A program made the position numbers and the translations under genes. Shown in pieces: positions 1 through 5,156 of a stretch of DNA of 6,329 nt (position 1 is its first letter; each line of letters starts with the position of its first letter). Below the pieces are notes generated by a model. It made no database searches, was not told where the DNA came from, and saw nothing but the letters and a program-made list of their open reading frames with translations. Where the stretch lies: the NCBI GenBank assembly GCA_012516015.1, contig JAAYXG010000171.1:1-6329 (forward strand). The letters are read 5' to 3'. The stretch is from Lysobacteraceae bacterium. GTDB lineage: Bacteria > Pseudomonadota > Gammaproteobacteria > Steroidobacterales > Steroidobacteraceae.

Positions 1-115
1 CGACCGCAAACCAGGCGAAGAAGCAAACGAAGAACGCCATCCACGTCATGTGGAATGCGCGCATCGGGATCGTGGAGAAGTTGAGTAGCTCGATTCGTGT
101 CGCTCGTCCGTCCAT
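1..115 (-). CDS. Nitrate/nitrite transporter of the NarK/NNP family (MFS), N-terminal fragment
   Basis: This is the first 38 codons of a gene that runs off the left edge. The translation starts MDGRATRIELLNFSTIPMRA and continues FHMTWMAFFVCFFAWFAV. The 'MRAFHMTW.AFF.CFFAWF' stretch is the characteristic start of transmembrane helix 1 in NNP-type major facilitator nitrate/nitrite transporters (NarK, NasA), which import nitrate or exchange it for nitrite across the inner membrane. The start is the ATG at 115-113, preceded at a spacing of 5 nt by GGAG (plus-strand ctcc, 121-124). A sigma-54 type promoter lies about 30 nt upstream. With only 38 residues visible, assimilatory and respiratory subtypes cannot be separated, so no symbol is given. 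The family call is fairly secure; the exact function is not. Confidence 0.82.
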   Translation of the reverse strand, partial: MDGRATRIELLNFSTIPMRAFHMTWMAFFVCFFAWFAV

Positions 116-144
116 ACAAGCTCCGTTGTCGTACGGCGCTGTAA

Positions 145-160
145 TGCAAGCGATATGCCA
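145..160 (-). promoter_or_regulatory. Sigma-54 (-24/-12) promoter of the nitrate transporter gene
   Basis: Read on the minus strand, the sequence is TGGCATATCGCTTGCA. It matches the sigma-54 consensus TGGCAC-N5-TTGC(A/T) with one change in the -24 element, and the GG and GC dinucleotides are separated by exactly the required 10 nt. The predicted transcript start, about 12 nt downstream of the GC, falls near 133-135. That leaves a leader of about 20 nt containing the GGAG ribosome binding site at 121-124 before the ATG at 115. Sigma-54 control is common for nitrogen assimilation genes. Assignment is by consensus and position only. Confidence 0.65.
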
Positions 161-212
161 CGAAGAAGATCAGCGACTTAGGCCACGCTCATCGAAATGA
201 ATGCGCGTGCGT

Positions 213-283
213 GGTGCGAGTGCACGGTGATGGGACGTCAAACTGGTGCAATGCTTTGACACCGTGCAGAGCACGGTGCGAGT
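213..283. promoter_or_regulatory. Cluster of inverted and direct repeats, candidate activator-binding region
   Basis: A perfect 8-bp inverted repeat, CACCGTGC-aga-GCACGGTG, lies at 260-278. GCACGGTG recurs at 222-229. The 9-mer GGTGCGAGT occurs at 213-221 and again at 275-283. A TGGTGCA half-site (244-250) resembles one arm of an NtrC site, but no full NtrC palindrome is present. The cluster sits about 55-140 nt upstream of the sigma-54 promoter, where an enhancer-binding protein would be expected to bind. Which protein binds is unknown. Confidence 0.4.
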
Positions 284-294
284 CAACAGAATAT

Positions 295-373
295 GTCTTC
301 AGTCTACGGCCAGACGGATATGACGCGCGCCGCGCTTCTGGCTGTCGTCGACTGAAGACTGTGGACTGAAGTC
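295..373. repeat. Large imperfect hairpin with a repeated GACTGAAG motif, downstream of the LysR gene
   Basis: GTCTTCAGTC (295-304) and GACTGAAGAC (350-359) form a perfect 10-bp inverted repeat. Inside it GCCAG (309-313) and CTGGC (338-342) can extend the pairing. GACTGAAG repeats directly at 350-357 and 364-371, a period of 14. The element begins 15 nt beyond the stop codon of the minus-strand LysR gene, so it could stabilise or end that transcript. No T-run follows it, so it is not a classic intrinsic terminator; a dispersed REP-like palindrome is as likely. Confidence 0.45.
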
Positions 374-387
374 TGCGGGGGATCGCG

Positions 388-1290
388 TCAGCGACCCCAG
401 GGCGGCTCTGCAAACGTCGCCGCGAGAAAGTCGACGAACGCACGGACCTTCGGTGTGAGATTGCGTCGTTCGGGATAGACGGCGTAGATCGCGAGCTCGG
501 TTGGCTTGAACTCGGTGAGCACTGCCACGAGCGCGCCCGAGCGCAACTCATCGCCGATGTAGAACGTGGGCAAGAGCACGATACCGGCGCCGGCAACGGC
601 GGCCGAGCGGTTCAGTAGCCCATTGTTCGAAACGATTGCGACGCTGATCGGGACGACGTGGGTTTCGCCGGCGGCGTCGGTGAAGCGCCATTCGCGCGGG
701 GTTGCGAGCAGTGAATAAACGATGCAGCTGTGCGCGAGCAAGTCCTCGGGCCGCTCAGGCGTGCCGCGCTTCGCCAGGTAGTCGGGAGAGGCGCACAAGA
801 CTTGTTCGCATGGTGCGAGCCGCCGTGCGACGAGATTCGAGTCTTGCAAGCGCGCGATGCGAATCGCGACATCGTAGCCCTCTTCGATCAGATCGATCTG
901 GCGGTCGTCGAGGTGCATCTCGACCGAAACGCCCGGAAAGCGCGACGTGAACGCCTGAAGCACGGGGCCGAGGTGCAAGATGCTGAACGATGTCGGCGCG
1001 GAAACGCGCAACGTTCCGCGCGGCTCGGTTTGAAAGCGCGCGACTTCGAGTTGCGCATCTTCGATCTCCGCGAGCGCACGGACGCTCCGGCCGTACAATT
1101 CGGCGCCTGCCTCCGTCAGGCTCAAACGCCGCGTCGTGCGGTTCAACAATCGCGCACCCAGCTTCTCTTCGAGCCGCGTGACGGCTTTGCTCACGACCGG
1201 TTGCGACATCTCCAGCGCTTCCGCAGCCGCGGTGAAGCTCGAGAGCTCCACGACTTTGACGAAGATGGCGATTTCGGTGAGGGAGTTCAT
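388..1290 (-). CDS. LysR-type transcriptional regulator (CrgA-like group)
   Basis: This is a 300-residue protein, the normal length for a LysR-type regulator. Residues 1-60 form the winged helix-turn-helix DNA-binding domain, with the helix-turn-helix at about 19-38 (FTAAAEALEMSQPVVSKAVT), followed by the usual 'RLEEKLGARLLNRTTRRLSLTEAG' type wing. Residues about 90-290 are the periplasmic-binding-protein-like effector domain, including 'GTLRVSAP', 'GYDVAIRI' and 'SPDYLAKRGTPERPEDL', which are typical of the CrgA/DhcR-like group. The start at 1290 places the first helix in register with the family. No Shine-Dalgarno sequence precedes it; a C-rich repeat (G-rich on the plus strand) begins 13 nt upstream. 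The gene is divergent from the rhodanese-doxX unit, the usual arrangement for a LysR protein and its target. It could instead act on the nitrate transporter gene downstream. The effector is unknown. Confidence 0.93.
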   Translation of the reverse strand: MNSLTEIAIFVKVVELSSFTAAAEALEMSQPVVSKAVTRLEEKLGARLLNRTTRRLSLTEAGAELYGRSVRALAEIEDAQLEVARFQTEPRGTLRVSAPTSFSILHLGPVLQAFTSRFPGVSVEMHLDDRQIDLIEEGYDVAIRIARLQDSNLVARRLAPCEQVLCASPDYLAKRGTPERPEDLLAHSCIVYSLLATPREWRFTDAAGETHVVPISVAIVSNNGLLNRSAAVAGAGIVLLPTFYIGDELRSGALVAVLTEFKPTELAIYAVYPERRNLTPKVRAFVDFLAATFAEPPWGR

Positions 1291-1303
1291 TTGTGAAGGG
1301 CGT

Positions 1304-1334
1304 GGGGCTTGGGGCCTGGGGCCTGGGGCCTGGG
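1304..1334 (+). repeat. G-rich heptad array, potential G-quadruplex
   Basis: The array contains GGGGCTT once, then GGGGCCT three times, then GGG, with no interruptions. Four or five runs of G3-4 separated by 3-nt loops fit the standard G-quadruplex pattern. On the minus strand it forms the C-rich leader of the LysR gene that starts at 1290, ending 13 nt from the ATG. A related array in inverted orientation lies at 1415-1446. Confidence 0.85.
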
Positions 1335-1414
1335 TCAGAGTAGCTCGTGCAAGTGCACCTCGGTTCTCACTATTTGTCTCCTAATCCTCGGGCTCGTACT
1401 TCCTCGTGTTCTTG

Positions 1415-1446
1415 CCCAAGCCCCAGGCCCCGAGCCCTGGCCCCTA
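1415..1446 (-). repeat. Inverted copy of the G-rich heptad array
   Basis: This C-rich run is the reverse complement type of the array at 1304-1334. The segment 1415-1437, reverse complemented, matches 1305-1327 at 21 of 23 positions. Together the two copies form an inverted pair enclosing about 80 nt. The stem could fold in RNA or single-stranded DNA, like a pair of REP elements. Confidence 0.8.
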
Positions 1447-1461
1447 GAATAAGTCCTATTC
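1447..1461. promoter_or_regulatory. 15-bp dyad, candidate LysR operator
   Basis: GAATA-AGTCC-TATTC is a perfect dyad with 5-bp arms, lying between the divergent LysR and rhodanese genes about 92 nt upstream of the rhodanese start. LysR proteins bind dyads of about this size in such gaps, but the strict T-N11-A form is not met. The assignment rests on position and symmetry alone. Confidence 0.3.
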
Positions 1462-1513
1462 CCGCAACCCCGATGATCCTTCAATAGCGTCCTTCTACTT
1501 TAGGCCCCCACGG

Positions 1514-1528
1514 CGGACATGGTGTCCG
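1514..1528. promoter_or_regulatory. Short palindrome in the rhodanese leader
   Basis: CGGACA-tgg-TGTCCG is a 6-bp inverted repeat with a 3-nt spacer, ending 24 nt before the rhodanese ATG. It could be an operator that blocks transcription or a small leader hairpin. No known regulator is recognised from it. Confidence 0.3.
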
Positions 1529-1552
1529 GCCGATAGTCAGAGGTGGATAGAC

Positions 1553-1920
1553 ATGTTGAAGCAGGATCCTCGTCAAGCGCGCGAGTACTTCGCGCAGAAG
1601 CTCGCGTATGTCACCGGCCCGTTCGAGTTGGACGGTCAGATCAGGCGCAACGAGCCGATTACGATCGTCGACGTCAGATTGCCTAGCGACTACAAGACCG
1701 GTCACATCCCCGGTGCGATCAATTTACCGCAAGGGAAGTGGCACACGCTTGCCGGCTTAACGAAGAGCCGGACCGCGGTCATCTATTGCTACAGCCAGAC
1801 CTGCAAGCTTGCCGCCGCGGCGGCGGTCGAGTTCGCGTCCGCCGGTATTCCCGTCGTCGAGATGGAAGGTGGCTTCGAGGCTTGGAGAAGAACCAATTGC
1901 CTATCGAAGTTGCGGCTTGA
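1553..1920 (+). CDS. Single-domain rhodanese-like sulfurtransferase, interrupted by an apparent one-base deletion
   Basis: Rhodanese domains carry sulfane sulfur as a persulfide on an active-site cysteine. The frame from the ATG at 1553 (ribosome binding site AGGTGG, 1541-1546) shows 'ITIVDVRLPSDYKTGHIPGA' at residues 36-55. The active-site loop is 'YCYSQTCK' with Cys79 as the likely catalytic residue and a second Cys84. The terminal helix lead is 'GGFEAW', ending at Trp111. After TGG (1883-1885) this frame loses family similarity and stays open to 2821. The -1 frame resumes with EKNQLPIEVAA and a TGA at 1918-1920, the usual rhodanese ending. Restoring one G near 1885 (TGG GAG) gives a normal 122-residue protein. 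This is either a real frameshift mutation or a sequence error; no standard slippery heptamer is seen. A doxX gene follows after 44 nt. Confidence 0.85.
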
Positions 1921-1964
1921 GGCCGGGCATGCGTCGCAAGCATCAATACTCGTCGGAGAGCACA

Positions 1965-2399
1965 ATGTCCAACTTCGACTCATATCGCGTCGGAACGGCG
2001 CTGCTGCGGATCTCGCTTGGCGCGATGTTCATCGCGCACAGTATCGTTCTCAAGTACTTCACGTATACGCTCGCGGGTACGGCGGACTATTTCACGTCCA
2101 TCGGGTTACCCGCGTTCCTCGCGTACGTCGTGTTTGCGGCGGAGGCGATCGGCGGCGTGTTGCTCGTGCTCGGCGTGCAAACTCGCATCGTTGCACTTGC
2201 CCTCGTCCCGATTCTGGTCGGCGCCACATGGGCCCACATCGGCAACGGCTGGGTGTTCAGCAATGCGAATGGCGGTTGGGAGTACCCGCTCTATCTCATC
2301 GTGATCGCCGTCGTCGTCGCGCTGCAAGCACCGTCGTCGTCACCGGGTGCGCTCGAGACCGTGCCGCACAGGGGAGCCGCAGCGGCGAGAGTGCAATAG
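1965..2399 (+). CDS. DoxX-family integral membrane protein
   Basis: This is a 144-residue protein with four predicted membrane helices at about 11-29, 50-70, 74-92 and 106-121. Features of the DoxX family are the 'LLRISLGAMFIAHSIVLKYF' first helix, 'GLPAFLAYVVFAAEAIGGVLLVLG' and 'FSNANGGWEYPLYLIV' before the last helix. DoxX relatives include a subunit of archaeal thiosulfate:quinone oxidoreductase and the mycobacterial DoxX that associates with the rhodanese SseA and superoxide dismutase. No cysteine is present, so it is not itself a thiol carrier. The start was chosen for GGAGAG at 1955-1960, 4 nt before the ATG, and for the family length; the same frame is open upstream but overlaps the rhodanese gene. 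It lies 44 nt after the rhodanese stop and probably shares its transcript. The C-terminal 20 residues are low-complexity. Confidence 0.88.
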   Translation: MSNFDSYRVGTALLRISLGAMFIAHSIVLKYFTYTLAGTADYFTSIGLPAFLAYVVFAAEAIGGVLLVLGVQTRIVALALVPILVGATWAHIGNGWVFSNANGGWEYPLYLIVIAVVVALQAPSSSPGALETVPHRGAAAARVQ

Positions 2400-2438
2400 G
2401 GAGCTGCGCTCGCCTGAATCGGTTGCGGGCCGGCTGCT

Positions 2439-3362
2439 TCAACCTTCCGGCTCGAGCCGCTCGCCTTCAGGCGGGGGAAATTCGTTGCAGACCTCGCGCA
2501 GCCAATCGCGGAAACGGATCACTTTCGGCAACTCGAAGTGATGGGCGGGCGCCACGAAATAGTAGGCGTGGTGCTGCCGCACGCTTTGCATGCACGGACG
2601 GACCAGTCGACCCGCGGCGAGGTCGCCCGCGACGAGCGACCATCGCGCAAGCGCGAGTCCTTGCCCCTGCTCGGCGGCGGCGAGCAGGGACGCCGAGTCT
2701 TCGAGCAACGGCCCGCGCTCGGCGCGTGTCGTATCGCCGCCGACGCGTCGCAGCCAATCGACCCAAGGCTCGTTCGTGCTGTGCAGCAGCGGGTACTTGT
2801 TCAGGTCGCCGATGGTATTGATCTCGCCGAGCTTCGCGAGCAGCTCGGGACTCGTGACCGGAAAGACCCAGTCGTCGAGCATTTTCTCGGCGCGCAGGTC
2901 AGGCCAGGTGCCGCCGCCATAACGCACGGCGGCGTGAAAATCGGTGTGCATGAAATCGATCAGGTCGCGGCTTGCGCTGAAGCGCAAGTCGATCTCCGGA
3001 TGTTTCTGATGAAAATCGCTGAGCCGCGGCAACAGCCATTTTTGTAAAAACGAGCCGAGCAGGCTGATGTTGAGCAATCCCGTGCTGCGATCTTGGCGAA
3101 GCTGATCCACCGCGCGCGTCAGCTCGCTGAAGCCGCGTTGCACGCCGGGCAGCAAACGTGCGCATTGCGGTGTCAGTCGGACGGAGCGGCTATGCCGAAT
3201 GAAGAGCGGCGTTTCGAGGAACTCTTCGAGCAGTTTGATATGCGAGCTGACGGCCGCCGTCGTGACGTTCAATGCTTGCGCCGCGCCCGTAAAGCTGAGA
3301 TGCGCGGCGACGGCTTCGAACGCGCGAAGCGCATTGAGCGGCAGTTTCGTTCCCTCGGACAT
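2439..3362 (-). CDS. LysR-type transcriptional regulator (GcvA-like group)
   Basis: The protein has 307 residues from the ATG at 3362-3360. It opens 'MSEGTKLPLNALRAFEAVA', the usual GcvA-like start, with the helix-turn-helix at about 23-42 (SFTGAAQALNVTTAAVSSHI) followed by 'FIRHSRSVRLT'. The effector-binding domain covers about residues 93-295, with 'DFHAAVRYGGGTWPDL' and 'QGQGLALARWSLVAGDLAAGRLV' typical of this group. An in-frame start exists 17 codons upstream (3413), but it would add residues outside the conserved domain. No good ribosome binding site precedes either start. The gene converges on doxX with 39 nt between the stop codons. GcvA relatives activate glycine cleavage or, in other members, beta-lactamase genes; no such target is present here. 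A role for it in regulating doxX is possible but unsupported. Confidence 0.92.
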   Translation of the reverse strand: MSEGTKLPLNALRAFEAVAAHLSFTGAAQALNVTTAAVSSHIKLLEEFLETPLFIRHSRSVRLTPQCARLLPGVQRGFSELTRAVDQLRQDRSTGLLNISLLGSFLQKWLLPRLSDFHQKHPEIDLRFSASRDLIDFMHTDFHAAVRYGGGTWPDLRAEKMLDDWVFPVTSPELLAKLGEINTIGDLNKYPLLHSTNEPWVDWLRRVGGDTTRAERGPLLEDSASLLAAAEQGQGLALARWSLVAGDLAAGRLVRPCMQSVRQHHAYYFVAPAHHFELPKVIRFRDWLREVCNEFPPPEGERLEPEG

Positions 3363-3436
3363 CGTTAGGTTTTTCTGCACCCGAGCGGGACCATATGCGG
3401 GACGTGCGGGCAAAATATATCGTTTGTGTTAAGAAC

Positions 3437-3467
3437 GGGCTAGGGGCTTGGGGCCTGGGGCTTGGGC
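3437..3467 (+). repeat. G-rich heptad array
   Basis: This is the same family as 1304-1334, with units GGGGCTT, GGGGCCT and GGGGCTT. The 20-mer GGGGCTTGGGGCCTGGGGCT at 3443-3462 is an exact reverse complement of 3668-3687. It shares its first 19 bases with 1304-1322. It can form a G-quadruplex on the plus strand or pair with the C-rich arrays downstream. Confidence 0.85.
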
Positions 3468-3515
3468 AGGAGCGAGATTCAGAGCGCCTATTTCAGGGCG
3501 CGCCTCTGGACCTCT

Positions 3516-3547
3516 GGGCCCATGCCCCAACCCCCGCGCCCCTGCCA
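3516..3547 (-). repeat. Degenerate C-rich array of the same family
   Basis: The run includes GGGCCCATGCCCCAACCCCC followed by GCGCCCCTGCC. Spacing of the C runs is like the other arrays but the units are diverged, so it may be an older copy. Confidence 0.5.
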
Positions 3548-3662
3548 TTGCAGATGAACAGGATGCGCGGAATGAAGGAAGCAGATCTTGGCGTGGTTCT
3601 ACTATCTGTTCATCCTGTCGATGCTCTAACTCTCGAACTCAGAGGCTTCGCCATGAATTCCG

Positions 3663-3694
3663 GCCCCAGCCCCAGGCCCCAAGCCCCAGGCCCT
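3663..3694 (-). repeat. C-rich heptad array ending 9 nt before the acetyltransferase start
   Basis: This is the inverted partner of 3437-3467, with an exact 20-nt reverse-complement match (3668-3687 to 3443-3462). It occupies the position of the ribosome binding site for the ATG at 3704. If translation began at the in-frame ATG at 3653 instead, the repeat would be read as Pro-rich protein (SGPSPRPQAPGPLSR). Confidence 0.8.
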
Positions 3695-3703
3695 CTGTCA
3701 CGC

Positions 3704-4186
3704 ATGGACATCGAGATCTCTTCCGCGTCGCCTGCGGACACACCTGTGATCCTGTCCTTGATCCGGGAGCTCGCGGAGTTCGAGCGACTATTGGATCAAG
3801 TTACGGCGACCGAGGAAGAGCTGCGCGAGCACCTGTTCGTACGTCGTGCCGCAGAGGTCGTGCTGGCGCGCAAGGACGGCGAGGTCGTGGGCTTCGCGCT
3901 CTTCTTCCACAGCTTCTCGACGTTCCTGGGCAAACCGGGGATCTACCTCGAAGACCTCTATGTCAGACCGAAGTATCGCGGGTTCGGGTGCGGCGCCGCG
4001 CTGCTTCGCCACCTAGCGCGACTCGCGGTGGAGCGCAAGTGCGGGCGCCTCGAGTGGTCCGTGCTCGATTGGAATCAACGCGCGATCGACTTTTATAAGA
4101 GTCTCGGTGCGGAGCCGCTCGACGAGTGGACGATGTATCGCGTCACCGGCGAGGCACTGAGGCGCCTCGCGCAGTGCAAGGTGTAG
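3704..4186 (+). CDS. GNAT-family N-acetyltransferase, spermidine/spermine (thialysine) acetyltransferase-like
   Basis: The 160-residue protein is close in length and layout to SSAT-type GNAT enzymes, which transfer an acetyl group from acetyl-CoA to a polyamine or related amine. Visible features are an N-terminal 'DTPVILSLIRELAEFERLLD' (12-31), 'VVGFALFFHSFSTFLGKPGI' (61-80) and 'YLEDLYVRPKYRGFGCGAAL' (81-100). The last contains the acetyl-CoA pyrophosphate loop RxxGxG (Arg92, Gly95, Gly97). Then come 'WSVLDWNQRAIDFYKSLGA' with Asn124, and Tyr131 at the position of the SSAT general acid. The ATG at 3704 matches the family start; an in-frame ATG at 3653 would translate the preceding C-rich repeat. 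No Shine-Dalgarno sequence is visible for either. The amine acceptor cannot be determined, and bacterial relatives may act on other small amines. Confidence 0.9.
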   Translation: MDIEISSASPADTPVILSLIRELAEFERLLDQVTATEEELREHLFVRRAAEVVLARKDGEVVGFALFFHSFSTFLGKPGIYLEDLYVRPKYRGFGCGAALLRHLARLAVERKCGRLEWSVLDWNQRAIDFYKSLGAEPLDEWTMYRVTGEALRRLAQCKV

Positions 4187-4235
4187 AGTCAGAAGCGCGC
4201 GCCGCACTTCTTCTTACCTCACACTTACTTACACG

Positions 4236-5153
4236 TTACACACGCGCCGCGTCCTCGCCCGCGACCGCCGCATCCTCGCTGCGCCGCTCGCGAAACCCCA
4301 TGACGCGATTGCGTCCCGCTTGCTTCGCGGAATAGAGCGCGAAATCCGCCGCTTCGAACATCTTCTCCGCGCTCTCGAAGCTCGCTTGAGAGAGGCTCGC
4401 ATAGCCCACGCTGATCGTGATTGCGAGATCTCCCGCGAGCGCCTCTTGCACGCTTGCGCGTAGCCGCTCCGCGAGTCTAGCTGCCTCGGGCTCGTCGACG
4501 CCCGGAAGGATCACCGTGAACTCTTCGCCGCCGAAACGGCACGCGGTGTACGGCTTGCGCGTGTGGCGCCGCAGCGAATTTGCGACGATCTTGATGGCTT
4601 CGTCTCCTTGCACGTGACCATGACGATCGTTGTAGGCCTTGAAGTGGTCGATATCGAGTACGAGCAGCGACAACGGCCGCCTCAGGTGCTTCGCGACCGC
4701 AAGCTCGTTGCGCAGCTTGTCGTCGAAGAGACGCCGGTTGCCGAGCAGCGTGAGCGAATCCGTCCGGCTCTGGTGTTTGAGCTCGTTCATGCGGCTGCTC
4801 AGCGTCATCGAGAGCAGGACCATTTCGACGAGCGAGCCGAGCTGCCAGCCATGATGCGTGAAAAACGTGTGCGGCAGCGTGCCGAACGTTTTCAGCAGAA
4901 ACACGATGGACCCCGCGAGGAAGAATCCCCAGGCTAGCAAGTAGAAGCGTGCGGGACGAGAGCCCGAGATCATGCTCGCGGTGCCGAGGACGAGCATGAA
5001 CACCACGCACGCCATGATCATGAACGTGAGCGGCACGATGATCTGAGCGTAGCCGACGAGCGGTGTCAGAAGGAGCGACCCGACGAAAACGAGCTGCAAT
5101 CCTTTCGCGACGCGATCGAGCTGCGGGGTGAAGTCCGCGGCACGAAGAATCAC
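4236..5153 (-). CDS. Diguanylate cyclase (GGDEF) with C-terminal membrane helices, third segment of the split gene
   Basis: This 305-codon open frame can begin at GTG 5153, two codons after the TAG, but no ribosome binding site stands out. It carries about four hydrophobic helices (roughly 20-36, 39-57, 69-89 and 105-119), the later half of a seven-helix set. The GGDEF domain follows at about 130-287: 'TDSLTLLGNRRLFDD', the metal-binding 'LDIDHFKAYND', and the active-site 'GGEEF' (208-212), a functional variant of GGDEF. Such domains make cyclic di-GMP from two GTP. The product-inhibition site RxxD expected just before it reads RKPY, so feedback control is probably lost. If expressed alone, the catalytic part looks intact but lacks the sensor. 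Confidence 0.8.
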   Translation of the reverse strand: MILRAADFTPQLDRVAKGLQLVFVGSLLLTPLVGYAQIIVPLTFMIMACVVFMLVLGTASMISGSRPARFYLLAWGFFLAGSIVFLLKTFGTLPHTFFTHHGWQLGSLVEMVLLSMTLSSRMNELKHQSRTDSLTLLGNRRLFDDKLRNELAVAKHLRRPLSLLVLDIDHFKAYNDRHGHVQGDEAIKIVANSLRRHTRKPYTACRFGGEEFTVILPGVDEPEAARLAERLRASVQEALAGDLAITISVGYASLSQASFESAEKMFEAADFALYSAKQAGRNRVMGFRERRSEDAAVAGEDAARV

Positions 5154-5156
5154 GCG

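Larger units (their letters stand above)
3363..3703. other. Repeat-rich intergenic region between the GcvA-like regulator and the acetyltransferase
   Basis: This 341-nt gap serves two divergent genes. Next to the regulator is a direct repeat GCGGGAC (3385-3391 and 3397-3403), then an AT-rich AAAATATATCG (3412-3422) that may contain a promoter element. It then holds the three G/C-rich arrays described separately. Between those arrays lies a 9-bp inverted repeat, GATGAACAG (3553-3561) and CTGTTCATC (3607-3615), each next to a GGATG/CATCC extension. No convincing gene was found, although the plus-strand frame of the acetyltransferase is open throughout. Confidence 0.6.

Noticed and set aside
730..1296. 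A 188-codon plus-strand frame opposite the LysR gene
   Set aside because: It is the antisense of a well-conserved LysR gene, has Arg-rich composition and no recognisable domain.
1304..1446. CRISPR-like repeat and spacer array
   Set aside because: The units are 7-nt tandem G-rich repeats without spacers of regular length and there are no cas genes.
1883..1890. Programmed -1 ribosomal frameshifting in the rhodanese gene
   Set aside because: The site does not fit an X XXY YYZ slippery heptamer, and the downstream frame simply restores the normal family ending, so a lost base is simpler.
2429..2451. Possible terminator hairpin GCCGG/CCGGC between doxX and the LysR gene
   Set aside because: The stem is only 5 bp, there is no T-run, and it overlaps the LysR stop codon.
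1553..2821. A 422-codon open frame that begins as rhodanese and runs through doxX
   Set aside because: Family similarity stops at Trp111, the rest is Arg-rich GC-driven translation, and DoxX is clearly encoded in another frame of the same DNA.
2538..3047. A 169-codon plus-strand frame opposite the second LysR gene
   Set aside because: It is an antisense shadow of a conserved gene, with no ribosome binding site or family signature.
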